A stretch of DNA of 64,000 bases from Kribbella jejuensis. Lineage in GTDB: Bacteria; Actinomycetota; Actinomycetes; Propionibacteriales; Kribbellaceae. Position 1 is the first letter of the stretch, and every line of letters starts with the position of its first letter. Positions 1-8,993 of the stretch are shown here, one piece after another. The position numbers and the translations under genes are program-made. The notes beneath the pieces are model-generated. The model did not search any database, was not told the origin of the DNA, and saw only the letters and a list, made by a program, of their open reading frames with translations. Where the stretch lies: NCBI RefSeq assembly GCF_006715085.1, contig NZ_VFMM01000002.1, positions 186,001 to 250,000 of the forward strand, read 5' to 3'.

Positions 1-1205
1 CGAACTCGAAGGCAGGCGATGACCAGCCGGTCACCCTCACCTACGCGATCTGGGACCAGGCCCAGGCCGCCGCGATGAAGCAGATCATCAAGGAGTTCCA
101 CGCCCAGCACCCGAAGATCGACGTACAGGTTCAGGTGACGCCCTGGGAGAGCTACTGGACGAAGCTGCAGACCAGTATCACCTCGGGCACCGGGCCGGAC
201 CTGTTCTGGATGACGATGGTGTACGCGAAGTACTACGCCACCGGCGGCGGGACCGCCGCGCTCGACGACCAAATCAAGAAGTCCAAGCTGGACATGAGCG
301 CCTACGTCCCGGCGGTCACCAAGGCGTACACGATCAATGGCAAGGTGTACGGCATTCCGAAGGATGTCAACGGCTTCGGCCTCTGCTACAACAAGTCGCT
401 CTTCGACGCGGCGAAGGTGAAGCGACCGGACGACTCCTGGACCTGGAACGATGTCGTCTCCGCCGCCCAGAAGCTGACCAACAAGCAGAAGGGCGTCTAC
501 GGTTTCGTCGCGCCCGAGGCGGACGAGCTGAGCTGGTACCTGACCGTGCCCCAGGCCGGCGGACAGGTGATCTCGCCCGACGGCACGACCTCTGGGTACG
601 ACCAGGAGGCAACGATCAAGGGCATCCAGTTCTGGACCGACATGATCACGAAGTACCACGTCTCGCCGTCGCTGCAGCAGACCACCGACACCGACCCGCT
701 GGCGATGCTGACGTCCGGCAAGGTCGCGATGCGGTACTGCGGTTCGTGGGAGCCCGAGGAGATCGCCGCCGTACCGTACGGCAAGGCGAACATCGACGTC
801 GCGCCGCTGCCGGCCGGTCCGGACGGGAACCGGAACTACTACAGCAACGGCCTCGCGAACAGCATGTCCGCAAAGACGAAGCACCCTGACCAGGCATGGG
901 AGTTCCTGCAGTTCCTCGGGTCGGACCGCGCCGCCGAGATCCAGGCGAAGACAGGCACAGTCATCCCCGCGTACCAGGGCCACGCGGACGCGTACGCCAA
1001 GGCGATTTCGGAGTTCCACCTGCAGGTCTTCGTGGACCAACTGAAGTACGCGCAACCGTTCCCGGCGTCCACCGACACCGCCGCCTGGCGCGATGCCGCG
1101 ACGAAGCAGTTCGCTGACGCGTGGACCGGCAAGGCTCCAGTTGCCGAGGTGTCCAAGCGCGTCGCCGAAACGATGAACCAGGCGCTCGCGAAGGAAAAGA
1201 AGTGA
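1..1205 (+). CDS. Sugar ABC transporter substrate-binding protein (5' end outside window)
   Basis: Extracytoplasmic solute-binding protein of family 1 (MalE/UgpB type) that delivers a sugar to the permeases encoded next to it. The frame is open from base 3, giving about 400 residues in the window; the first ones (NSKAGDDQPVTLTYAIWDQ) look like the start of the mature domain, so the signal peptide and lipobox lie upstream. Typical family stretches are GTGPDLFWM near residue 60 and GKVYGIPKD near residue 115. The stop overlaps the GTG of the first permease, so the three genes are translationally coupled. No ATPase gene follows. The substrate cannot be told from sequence. Family call is firm. 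Confidence 0.93.
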   Translation, partial: NSKAGDDQPVTLTYAIWDQAQAAAMKQIIKEFHAQHPKIDVQVQVTPWESYWTKLQTSITSGTGPDLFWMTMVYAKYYATGGGTAALDDQIKKSKLDMSAYVPAVTKAYTINGKVYGIPKDVNGFGLCYNKSLFDAAKVKRPDDSWTWNDVVSAAQKLTNKQKGVYGFVAPEADELSWYLTVPQAGGQVISPDGTTSGYDQEATIKGIQFWTDMITKYHVSPSLQQTTDTDPLAMLTSGKVAMRYCGSWEPEEIAAVPYGKANIDVAPLPAGPDGNRNYYSNGLANSMSAKTKHPDQAWEFLQFLGSDRAAEIQAKTGTVIPAYQGHADAYAKAISEFHLQVFVDQLKYAQPFPASTDTAAWRDAATKQFADAWTGKAPVAEVSKRVAETMNQALAKEKK

Positions 1206-2155
1206 CCAGTTCAGGTACGGCGACTGCTCCGGCCGAGCCGGTCGCCGAGGAGATGGTCCGTCGCCGGCGACCGCGGCCGCCGACGCAGGACAGCGGCTGG
1301 TGGGCAGCGCTTCTGCTGCTCCCGGCCGCGGCCGGGCTGGCGATCTTCGAGATCTGGCCGACGTTCCAGACGATCTACTACTCGTTCACGAGTTGGGGCG
1401 CCTTCGGCGGACACGTCTGGTCCGGGCTGGAGAACTACCGGACCCTGATCGCCGACTCCGACGTCTTCCACGCGATCGTCAACACGGCGATCATCAGCGC
1501 GATCTCCATGCTCGCCGTACCGCTGTCGATCGTCGTCGCGGCGTTGATGAGTCTGCCCGGGATGCGCGGCGTCACGATCTACCGGACGCTGTACTTCCTG
1601 CCCGTGGTCACCTTGCCGGCGGCCGTCGCGCTGACCTGGAAGTACTTGTTCAACGGCGACTACGGGCTGATCAACTGGCTGCTCTCGAAGGTCGGCGTCG
1701 ACGGGCCGCACTGGCTGTCGGACCCGGCGACGGCGATCTTCGCGATCAGCATCGTCGGCGTCTGGGGCTCGATCGGCTACAACATGGTGATCTTCCTGTC
1801 GGGCATCCACGGCATCCCGCTCGACTATTACGAGGCGGCGGAGCTGGACGGCGCAGGCCGGGTGTCGCAGTTCTTCCACATCACGGTCCCGCTGCTGACG
1901 CCGTCGATCTTCTTCGTCACGGTGATCACGGTGATCAACTCGCTGCAGGCCTTCGATCTGGTGTACCTGATGGTGGGCCAGACGAGTCCGGCGATCACCA
2001 GGACCGAGACGCTGGTCTACCTCTTCTACCAACGTGGGTTCGCCGAGCACGACGGCGGTTACGCGGCCGCCGTCGGCGTCCTGCTGCTGCTCGCAACGCT
2101 GATCCTGACCGCGGCACAGTTCCGGCTGCAGCGGAGGTGGGTGCACTATGGCTGA
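1202..2155 (+). CDS. Carbohydrate ABC transporter permease (MalF/UgpA type)
   Basis: Inner-membrane permease of 317 residues, binding-protein-dependent family. Start taken as GTG 1202, which overlaps the stop of the binding protein; residues before it in the same frame would run back into that gene. A Pro/Arg-rich cytoplasmic N-terminus is followed by six predicted membrane segments. The cytoplasmic EAA loop is visible as EAAELDGAGRVSQFFHITVP around residue 218; it docks on an ATPase that is not encoded here. It overlaps the next permease by 8 bases and should form a heterodimer with it. Confidence 0.94.
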   Translation: MTSSGTATAPAEPVAEEMVRRRRPRPPTQDSGWWAALLLLPAAAGLAIFEIWPTFQTIYYSFTSWGAFGGHVWSGLENYRTLIADSDVFHAIVNTAIISAISMLAVPLSIVVAALMSLPGMRGVTIYRTLYFLPVVTLPAAVALTWKYLFNGDYGLINWLLSKVGVDGPHWLSDPATAIFAISIVGVWGSIGYNMVIFLSGIHGIPLDYYEAAELDGAGRVSQFFHITVPLLTPSIFFVTVITVINSLQAFDLVYLMVGQTSPAITRTETLVYLFYQRGFAEHDGGYAAAVGVLLLLATLILTAAQFRLQRRWVHYG

Positions 2156-2981
2156 GTCGTCCAAACGGCGCGTCAGGCACCCGATCGCACACCTGGTGCT
2201 GTGCGTCGGCGCGATCTTCATGGTCGGACCGTTCCTGTGGCAGCTCTCGACCTCGTTGCAGACCTTCGGTGAGTCGGTCAGCGTGCCGCCGACGTTCGTC
2301 CCGCACTCGCTGCAGTGGTCGAACCTGTCGACCGTCTTCGGTGCCCTGCCGTTCGGCCGAGAGCTGCTGAATACCACCGCGATGACGATCGCGCGGACCG
2401 TCGGGCAGGTGTTGTTCAGCGCGCTGGCCGGTTTCGCGTTCGCGCGGATGCGGTTCCGCGGCCAGGGCGTGCTGTTCGCGGTCTTCCTGTCGGTGACGAT
2501 GGTTCCGTACCAGGTGTTCCTGCTGCCGCAGTACCAGATCATGCAGCGGCTCGGGCTGCTGAACACGCTGGTGGCGTTGTTCCTGCCCGGCATGTTCAGT
2601 GCCTTCGGCACCTTTCTGCTGCGGCAGTTCTTCCGCCAACTGCCGCTGGAGATCGAGGAGGCGGCGCGGATCGACGGGGCGAACATCGGGCAGATCTTCT
2701 GGCGGATCATGCTGCCGATGGCGGCGCCCGGCATGATCGCGCTCGGCGTGCTCGTCGTGATCTGGTCCTGGAACGACCTGCTCTGGCCGCTGGTGGTGAA
2801 CTCGGAACCGCGGCAAATGCCGGTATCGGCCGGCCTGGCCAGCCTGCAGGGTCAGTACACGACGAACTTCCCGGTGCTGATGGCCGGCTCGCTGGTCGCG
2901 AGCCTGCCGGTGATCGTGGTGTTCGTCGTCTTCCAGCGGCAGTTGATGAGCGGGATCGCGTTCTCCGGCGTCAAGGGCTGA
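2148..2981 (+). CDS. Carbohydrate ABC transporter permease (MalG/UgpE type)
   Basis: Second inner-membrane permease, 277 residues, ATG 2148 inside the end of the preceding gene. Six membrane segments. The EAA loop EEAARIDGANIGQIFWRIML near residue 168 marks the ATPase contact. It is the last gene of the plus-strand locus: its stop lies 11 bases inside the 3' end of the converging DeoR gene (2971). Binding protein plus two permeases without an ATPase is the usual actinomycete arrangement, served by a shared MsiK-type ATPase (established for Streptomyces; inferred here). Confidence 0.94.
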   Translation: MAESSKRRVRHPIAHLVLCVGAIFMVGPFLWQLSTSLQTFGESVSVPPTFVPHSLQWSNLSTVFGALPFGRELLNTTAMTIARTVGQVLFSALAGFAFARMRFRGQGVLFAVFLSVTMVPYQVFLLPQYQIMQRLGLLNTLVALFLPGMFSAFGTFLLRQFFRQLPLEIEEAARIDGANIGQIFWRIMLPMAAPGMIALGVLVVIWSWNDLLWPLVVNSEPRQMPVSAGLASLQGQYTTNFPVLMAGSLVASLPVIVVFVVFQRQLMSGIAFSGVKG

Positions 2982-3788
2982 TCCGGGCCAGGTGCACGGT
3001 CACCCCGAGCGCCTTCAGCCCGGCCAGCTCGGCGGCGTCCGCCGACGCATCGGTCACCAGTACGTCGATGGCCGATGCGTCGGCGACCTTCGCGACGGTC
3101 GCCCGGCCGATCTTCGAGCCGTCGGCGACCACCATCAGCCGGTGCGCGTGCGAGACCATCGCGTGGTTGGTCCGCGCCTCGGTCGGGTCGTGAGTCGTCA
3201 CGCCGTACCCGACGCTCACCCCGTCCGCGCCCAGGATCGCCAGGTGGACGCTGATCCCGTTGAACGCGCTCTCGGCCAGGCTGCCGACGAGCTCGAACGA
3301 GTCGCCCGGATCACACCGCCGGTCATGATCACCTGCAGGTTCGGCCGCGCGGCCACCGCGGCCGCGGTCGTCAGCGCGTTCGTCACGATCGTCAGCCGCC
3401 GGCGCCCGCCGAGCTCGCGGGCCACCTCGGCGGCGGTCGAGCCGCCGCCGATCGCCACCGCCAGCGGCCGGTTGGACGGCAGCAGCGCAGCGGCCGCGAC
3501 ACCGATGGCGTGCTTGATGTGCGGCTGCTTGGTGTCGCGGAGCCGGACCGGAAGTTCAGGGCCGGTCGCGGGCCGGGCGCCACCGTGGGTCCGGCAGATC
3601 AGGCCCTGCTCCTCGAGGTGGATCATGTCGCGGCGCAGTGTCGCCGGCGACACGCGAAGCTCGCGGCACAGACACTCGACCGACATCAGACCGCGTTCAC
3701 TCAACAGGTCGAGGATCTCCACCAGCCGCTGCGAGCGGCGGGGCGACGGGTGCCAGGAGTGCACCGCCGGCGGAGCTGGCGAACTCAT
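2971..3788 (-). pseudogene. DeoR-family regulator interrupted by a frameshift
   Basis: The N-terminal part (ATG 3788, Shine-Dalgarno GAGGTGA 8 bases upstream, as far as about 3300) has the DeoR helix-turn-helix with VECLCRELRVSPATLRRDM and the sugar-phosphate sensor start (AIGGGSTAAEVAREL, IVTNAL, VIMTGGVIR). Right after GGVIR the frame breaks; the upstream frame reads off-family residues and stops at 3216. Shifting frame at about 3300 restores family sequence (DSFELVGSLAESAFNGISV, then GADGVSVGYGVTTHDPTEA) to a stop at 2971. One base appears to be missing, so this is a pseudogene or a sequencing error. Last gene of the minus-strand sugar operon, 11 bases after the kinase stop. GTG 3797 is an alternative start. 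Confidence 0.85.
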
Positions 3789-3798
3789 GGTGATCACC

Positions 3799-4755
3799 TC
3801 ACTGGAGTCGTCTCCTGGCGTCTTGGCTCAGTGGTTCACCGACCAGGGCTGCGGCATAGAGGGCTGCTCCGATCACCGGGGTGTACTGCGGTTCGCGGAG
3901 CTCGTAGGCGGTCGGGAGCCGCGCGGTGAACGCCTTCAGGACCTCGGGTGCCGTCAGCACGCCGCCCGAGTACGACACCGGCACCAGGCCCGCGAAACCG
4001 AGACGCTTGCACGTCGTCTCCACCAACCGGACGAGCTCCGAGGCCGCATCGTCGACGATCTGCAACGCCGCGGTGTCGCCGAGTTGGGCCGCCTGTACGA
4101 CGACCCGCGACAGCGCGGCCACCTCGCGCCGGCTCTGGCGCCACCGGTTCAGTACGACGTCGATCAGGTCGAGATCCGACGCGAGTCCGAGGTGCGCTCG
4201 CAGTACGTCGAGCAACGGGCCGGGCGGCAGCCGTCCGTCGCTCATCTGCGCGAACGCCTGCAGTCCACGCACCCCGATCCAGTAGCCCGAACCTTCGTCA
4301 CCGAACAGCTCACCCCACCCACCGACGCGAACGCCGAGGTCGCCCAGCCGGCCGTACGTCATCGACCCGGTCCCGCTGATCACGTTGATACCGTCGGCAA
4401 GGCCGAGCGAGCCCGCCCAACCGCAGACCATGTCGTTGTCACAGCGGTACCGATCGTGTCCCAGCACGGCGCGCGGGATGGCGTCCAGCACCGGTACGTC
4501 GGCGGCGACCTCGCCGTACGCCGGAAGTCCGAGGAAGGCGAAGGTGATGTCGGCAGGCCGGATTCCTGCCAGCGCCGTGATCTCGTTGATCGCCGCTGTC
4601 AACGCGCGTTCGACCAGCGTGACGCCTTCGTCGGAGGCGGCATCGAGGTAGTAGCAGCTCGGAGCCTTCGTCTCGGCCAGCACCTCACCAGAACTGCCGA
4701 CCAGGCACAACGCCGTACCCGAGCCGCCGCCGTCGACTCCCAGGTAGATGCTCAC
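3799..4755 (-). CDS. BadF/BadG-type sugar kinase (N-acetylhexosamine kinase-like)
   Basis: ASKHA-fold kinase of 318 residues from the BadF/BadG/BcrA ATPase family, whose bacterial members next to GH4 and SIS genes are mostly amino-sugar or hexose kinases. N-terminal phosphate loop YLGVDGGGSGTALCLVG (residues 4-20), second phosphate site NVISGTGSMTYG near 125, and the WGELFGDEGSGYWIG block near 147 that is typical of N-acetylglucosamine kinases. The start overlaps the stop of the SIS gene by 4 bases. Likely step: phosphorylation of a monosaccharide released by the GH4 enzyme, making the substrate for the SIS protein. The exact sugar is not determined. Confidence 0.86.
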   Translation of the reverse strand: MSIYLGVDGGGSGTALCLVGSSGEVLAETKAPSCYYLDAASDEGVTLVERALTAAINEITALAGIRPADITFAFLGLPAYGEVAADVPVLDAIPRAVLGHDRYRCDNDMVCGWAGSLGLADGINVISGTGSMTYGRLGDLGVRVGGWGELFGDEGSGYWIGVRGLQAFAQMSDGRLPPGPLLDVLRAHLGLASDLDLIDVVLNRWRQSRREVAALSRVVVQAAQLGDTAALQIVDDAASELVRLVETTCKRLGFAGLVPVSYSGGVLTAPEVLKAFTARLPTAYELREPQYTPVIGAALYAAALVGEPLSQDARRRLQ

Positions 4756-5852
4756 GGCTGCAGCGGGTGGATGGTCACGCCCTGGACGACGCGGTTCACC
4801 TCGCCGTCGGGGAAGGGATTGTCGGGCGTCCGGCCGAGCGCCACCGAGAAGCGCAGCGCGAGCAGTTGGGCGATCACGACGTACGGCAGGGCGAGCGGCG
4901 CGTCGTTCACGTCGGCCACGCCCTCGACCTGCAGGATGCTGTCCCGGTCGCTCGGTTGGGCGTCGACGACCAGGACGTTGTCCGCGCCGATCGCGGCATC
5001 CAGCTCGGTCGCGATGTCCTGGTCGTACTGCCGGGTGTAGGGATCGTTGGACAGGTAGACGACGGCGAGCGTGCGCTCCTCGAGCACCGCCTTCGGGCCG
5101 TGCCGGAAGCCGAGCGGAGTGTCGTAGTAGCTGACGATCTCCCCGGCGGTCAGCTCGAGGAGTTTCAGCGCCGACTCCCGGGCGAGACCGCCCAACGGAC
5201 CGCTGCCGAGGTAGACGATCCGCTCGTATCCGCGCTCGGCGTACGGCGTCAGCTCATCCGCCCGGGCGAGGACACGTTCGGCCGCGTCGGCGAGCTGGTC
5301 GGCCAGCTGCAGGTCCTGATCGGGGGCCAGCACCAACCAGGCGGTCAGCAGCATCGAGGTGAAGCTGGACGTCATCGCGAACCCGCGGTCATTGGTTGCC
5401 GGAGGCATCAACAGTACGAGCGCGGACGGGTCGCCGGAATGGGTCCGCGCCAGGTGGCCGTCCGCATTGCAGGTGATGACGAGTTGGTGTACCGACCGCA
5501 GGCAGCTTGCCGCGAGCTCGGTGGCGGCGACGCTCTCCGGGCTGTCGCCGGACCGGGCGAACGAGACCAGCAGCGTCGGTACGTCTTCGGCGAAGATCTC
5601 CTGCGGGTTCGACACGATGTCGGTGGTGGCGATCGCCTCGACCCGGCGGCGCAGGCTTCTCGACAGCGCCGGTGCAAGGATCTGGCCGGCGAACGCCGAC
5701 GTACCTGCGCCGGTCAGCACGATCCGCAGGTCCGGCGCGGCCAGGATCGGCTCGAGGAACTCCTTGATCGACGTCGATCTGGACGCCAGCATCGCGGCCG
5801 TTTCGCGCCAGACAGCAGGCTGCTGGCGAACTTCCTGACAGGTGTCGGTCAT
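4752..5852 (-). CDS. SIS-domain sugar isomerase/deaminase, AgaS-like
   Basis: Cytoplasmic protein of 366 residues with two SIS (phosphosugar isomerase) domains, about 30-180 and 200-345. The first holds IVLTGAGTSAFAGQIL and SFARSGDSPESVAA, the second YLGSGPLGGLARESALKLLEL, TPLGFRHGPKA and VVYLSNDP. This layout is that of AgaS/GlmS-C proteins; AgaS members are galactosamine-6-phosphate deaminase/isomerases or tagatose-phosphate isomerases. It overlaps the kinase by 4 bases and the GH4 gene by 4 bases. With no NagA/AgaA deacetylase in the operon, a free amino sugar or unacetylated hexose is a likelier substrate than an N-acetyl sugar (inference). Confidence 0.85.
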   Translation of the reverse strand: MTDTCQEVRQQPAVWRETAAMLASRSTSIKEFLEPILAAPDLRIVLTGAGTSAFAGQILAPALSRSLRRRVEAIATTDIVSNPQEIFAEDVPTLLVSFARSGDSPESVAATELAASCLRSVHQLVITCNADGHLARTHSGDPSALVLLMPPATNDRGFAMTSSFTSMLLTAWLVLAPDQDLQLADQLADAAERVLARADELTPYAERGYERIVYLGSGPLGGLARESALKLLELTAGEIVSYYDTPLGFRHGPKAVLEERTLAVVYLSNDPYTRQYDQDIATELDAAIGADNVLVVDAQPSDRDSILQVEGVADVNDAPLALPYVVIAQLLALRFSVALGRTPDNPFPDGEVNRVVQGVTIHPLQP

Positions 5853-7213
5853 GCCGGTACCTCCGCCGCCGCGAACCGGTCGAGCAGTGGGCCGTGCGCC
5901 TCGATCGCGTCGTCGAGGATGCTGGTGGCAACAGTCAGGCCGTTGACGAGCGGGTCGAGAACCAGTGCCTGCAGGGCGAGCGAGCGATCGCCGGTCAGCG
6001 CCGCCCGGACGGTGATCTCCTGCTGCTGAGCGCGCGCGGACAGGACCGCGGCGATGCCGTCGGGCAGCGGTCCGACGCCGAGGCCGATGATGCCTGCGGC
6101 ACCGACGACGGCGGGTACCTCGACCACGGCCGTGGGCGGGAGGTTCGGGATCTTGCCCTCGTTCGGCAGGTTGACCGCGAGCTCGACGTGGTCCTTGCCG
6201 GTGACGATCGCTTCGGCGATCCCGACCAGCCGCTCGGCTTCCTGGTTGTCGGTCCGGGGGAGTGGCGCCTTGCCGTCGGCCTGGGCGTGCAGTTGCTCCC
6301 AGAGGGCGTCCTTCTGACCGATGTACCGCATGGTGGCGTCGCGGCCACCCTGCAGGCCCCAGGGCAGGTCGGTCTCGTCGGCCGGGCTGCCGTCGGCGGC
6401 CCGCAGATACCCCGCGAAGAACTCGGCGACGTGCCGGTCGCCCGGTGCGGGATAGCGGCCGAAGGTACGCATCAGATCTGCCGAAACCGCAAGGTGGACG
6501 CCTTCCTCACCGGTCGACGGAGCGTCGACGCCACCGGCCCGCTCCTCGACGAGCTTGCGCAGGGCCGGGTACACGTCCTCGGCGCCGTGGCGGAGGTCGA
6601 GCAACCAGCAGAGATGGTTCAGACCGGCGAAGATCGCGCTGAGGTCGCCGTGGTTGTAGCCCAGGTCGGCGGTCAGCTTGGACAGGGTGTGCATGGTGCC
6701 GTGGCACAGGCCGACCGCGTCGAGGCCGGTTTCGGCCGTGATCGCGCGGACGTTGGCGGTGAGCGGGTTGGAGTAGTTGATCAGCTGGGCCTGCGGCGCG
6801 AGGTCGGCCACGTCATCGGCGATCGCCACGAGCTCGGGCACGTGCCGCAGTGCGCGCAGTACGCCGCCTGGTCCGACGCTGTCGCCGACGGTCTGAGCGA
6901 TGCCGTACTTCGCCGGCACCTCGACGTCGGCGCGCCAGCCGGCCGCGGCGCCGACCGCGATCGTGGTCGTCACGAACCGCGCGTGCGGCAGCGCCTCACG
7001 ACGGTCGACGTGCGGGACGAACTCGAGGTCGGCGCCGCGCTCGGCCGCGATCCGGCGTCCGACCTTGGCCATGGTCTCGGCGGCCTCACCGTTGAGGTCG
7101 ACCAGGTGGACCGTCCAGCCGTCGAACGTCCGCGAGGCCGCGAGGTCGGTCATCAGGCCCGGAGTGAAGACCGTGCTGCCGGCGCCGATCAGGACGATGG
7201 AGTTGTCGCTCAC
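5849..7213 (-). CDS. Glycoside hydrolase family 4 enzyme (alpha-galactosidase/6-phospho-glycosidase type)
   Basis: GH4 enzyme of 454 residues; this family cleaves glycosides by an NAD- and Mn-dependent redox mechanism. Start is GTG 7213 behind AAGGGGAG; the same frame stays open much further upstream but that part lies on the permease gene. N-terminal Rossmann motif IVLIGAGSTVFTPGLMTDLA (residues 5-24), substrate-loop NYSNPLT near 147, the metal/catalytic Cys-His of GLCHGTMHTLSKL near 168, and AGLNHLCWLLDL near 197. These blocks resemble MelA-type alpha-galactosidases more than the VGGGSTYTPELVDG phospho-beta-glucosidases. Expected to act on the imported sugar before the kinase and SIS steps. 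Confidence 0.9.
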   Translation of the reverse strand: MSDNSIVLIGAGSTVFTPGLMTDLAASRTFDGWTVHLVDLNGEAAETMAKVGRRIAAERGADLEFVPHVDRREALPHARFVTTTIAVGAAAGWRADVEVPAKYGIAQTVGDSVGPGGVLRALRHVPELVAIADDVADLAPQAQLINYSNPLTANVRAITAETGLDAVGLCHGTMHTLSKLTADLGYNHGDLSAIFAGLNHLCWLLDLRHGAEDVYPALRKLVEERAGGVDAPSTGEEGVHLAVSADLMRTFGRYPAPGDRHVAEFFAGYLRAADGSPADETDLPWGLQGGRDATMRYIGQKDALWEQLHAQADGKAPLPRTDNQEAERLVGIAEAIVTGKDHVELAVNLPNEGKIPNLPPTAVVEVPAVVGAAGIIGLGVGPLPDGIAAVLSARAQQQEITVRAALTGDRSLALQALVLDPLVNGLTVATSILDDAIEAHGPLLDRFAAAEVPA

Positions 7214-7224
7214 GAAGCTCCCCT

Positions 7225-8061
7225 TCACTTGGTACTTCCGGCCAGCAGGCCGTTGACGATGTAGCGGTTGAAGGCCAGCGCCAGCGCGGCCGGGACGATG
7301 ATCGCGAGAATCCCCGCGGCATTCAGCAGCGTGGACGGGACCACGTGCCGGCCTTGCAGCGCGGCGATCACGACGGTCAGCGGCTGGGTGGACAGGTCGC
7401 TGGACAGCACCAGCGGGAACAGGAACTGGCCCCAGGCGAACAGGAACGTGATCAGCGCGGTCGAGATGATGCCCGGCCTGGCCAACGGCAGCAGCAGGTG
7501 CCACAACACCTGGAGCCGGCGGGCGCCGTCGACCAGTCCGGCCTCCTCGATCCCGTCCGGCAGACTGGCGAAGTAGTTGTGCAGGATCCACGTTGCCAAT
7601 GGCAAGAATCCGGAGACGTAGACCAGCACGATGCCGGTGTAGGTGTTCACCAGGCTGAAGTCGCTCATGATCCGGTACAGCGGGATCAGCGTCGTGTACG
7701 CCGGGAACGCCATCGTGGCCAGTACCGCGTAGAACAGCACGTTCCGCCCACGGAACCGCATCCGGGCGAAGGCGTACGCCGCGAGTGTCGCCAGCACCAC
7801 CGTCACGATCGTCGCCGCGCCGCACTCGACGACGATGTTGACCGCCGACCGCCGGATCTGGCTCGGGATGTCGCTGTCGCCGGACAGCAGCGTGCCGTAG
7901 TTCTGCAAGGTGGCGTTGGTCGGCAGGTAGTGCGCGGGCCGCGCGCGGGCGTCGGTTTCGGTCTGCAGGCTGGTCTTGAGCGCCCAGTAGACCGGCCCGA
8001 GGGACCAGATCAGCAGCAGTGCGATCCCGATGCCGCGGACGCCGTTGCGCCGCTTGGTCAC
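7225..8061 (-). CDS. Carbohydrate ABC transporter permease (MalG type)
   Basis: Inner-membrane permease of 278 residues. GTG 8061 shares a GTGA overlap with the stop of the upstream permease, which fixes the start (VTKRRNGVRGIGIALLLIWS); a longer open frame upstream lies on that permease gene. Six membrane segments. The EAA loop is EEAGLVDGARRLQVLWHLLLP, near residue 184, with Gly in the second Ala position. It ends LLAGSTK, 11 bases before the GH4 start. Partner of the 8058-8993 permease. Confidence 0.93.
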   Translation of the reverse strand: MTKRRNGVRGIGIALLLIWSLGPVYWALKTSLQTETDARARPAHYLPTNATLQNYGTLLSGDSDIPSQIRRSAVNIVVECGAATIVTVVLATLAAYAFARMRFRGRNVLFYAVLATMAFPAYTTLIPLYRIMSDFSLVNTYTGIVLVYVSGFLPLATWILHNYFASLPDGIEEAGLVDGARRLQVLWHLLLPLARPGIISTALITFLFAWGQFLFPLVLSSDLSTQPLTVVIAALQGRHVVPSTLLNAAGILAIIVPAALALAFNRYIVNGLLAGSTK

Positions 8062-8993
8062 AGTTCGACCCTCCGGTAGACGAGGCGGACGACCACCAGC
8101 GAGACGAGCAGCGTGACGATGGTGATCAGCAGCGACAGGGCATAACCCTTGCCGAAGTCGAGATCCTGGAAGCTGATGAAGTACGTCTGCATGGTGACCG
8201 ACGATCCGGTGCTCGCGGCCCCGTTCAGTACGTAGGGCTGGTCGAAGACGTTCAGGGTCGCGATCACCGCCTGCACCATGGTGACCGCGATCCCCGGCCG
8301 GGCCAGCGGCAGCGTGATCCGCCGGAACGCGCCCCACGACGTACAGCCGTCGATCTGGGCGGCCTCGTAGAGGTCGCTCGGGATCAGCTGCAGGACCGCC
8401 AGGATCAGCAGCACCGACAGCGGCGCGATCTGCCAGACCTGGACGAGCTCGATCAGCGCGATGGTGAGGAACCGGTTCTGGCCGAGCAGTACGGCGTTGC
8501 CCTCGCCGAGGTGCAGCGACGACAGCACGCTGTTGATCAGGCCCGCGTTCGGGTCGAAGATCCCGCTCCACAGGATGCCCTCGACCACGCCGGGCATCGC
8601 CCACGGCAGGATCAGGATCGCGATCACCAGGCTGCGGCCGCGGAACGGCCGCTGCAGGACGACTGCGGCCCCGATCCCGATCAGCGTGGACAGTGTCACG
8701 CCGATCACGACGTACAGCGCGGTGTTCCCGAGACTACCGACGACGGCATGGTCCCTGGCGAGCCGGACGAAGTTGCCCAGCCCGTCGAACCGGGTGGGTG
8801 GGTCCAGCGGGTCGACCTTGTAGAACGACTGCACGATCGTGAAGACCGCCGGGACCAGGGCCAGGCAGGCGATGAAGATCATCACCGGCGCGACCAGCAG
8901 GTAAGGCAGGAGATCGACGCGGGACCGGCGTACCGGCTTGAGGCCTCGGGCCGGTCCCGTGGTGCTGACCTCGGCCGTGGTGGTCACCGTCAC
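8058..8993 (-). CDS. Carbohydrate ABC transporter permease (MalF type)
   Basis: Inner-membrane permease of 311 residues with GTG 8993, which overlaps the binding-protein stop (8990). The first 25 residues are a Thr/Arg-rich cytoplasmic tail, followed by LPYLLVAPVMIFIACLALVP as first membrane segment. The EAA loop is YEAAQIDGCTSWGAFRRITL near residue 215. It docks, with the 7225-8061 protein, on an ATPase that is not encoded in this operon. Confidence 0.93.
   Translation of the reverse strand: MTVTTTAEVSTTGPARGLKPVRRSRVDLLPYLLVAPVMIFIACLALVPAVFTIVQSFYKVDPLDPPTRFDGLGNFVRLARDHAVVGSLGNTALYVVIGVTLSTLIGIGAAVVLQRPFRGRSLVIAILILPWAMPGVVEGILWSGIFDPNAGLINSVLSSLHLGEGNAVLLGQNRFLTIALIELVQVWQIAPLSVLLILAVLQLIPSDLYEAAQIDGCTSWGAFRRITLPLARPGIAVTMVQAVIATLNVFDQPYVLNGAASTGSSVTMQTYFISFQDLDFGKGYALSLLITIVTLLVSLVVVRLVYRRVEL

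Noticed and set aside
1211-2734. 507-codon minus-strand frame over the first permeases
   Set aside because: Arg/Gln/Asp-rich shadow of two well-supported permeases.
5849-7825. GH4 gene as a 658-residue protein
   Set aside because: The residues before GTG 7213 are Arg/Ala/Pro-rich shadow sequence of the permease gene; GH4 begins at the Rossmann motif just behind the GTG with a ribosome site.
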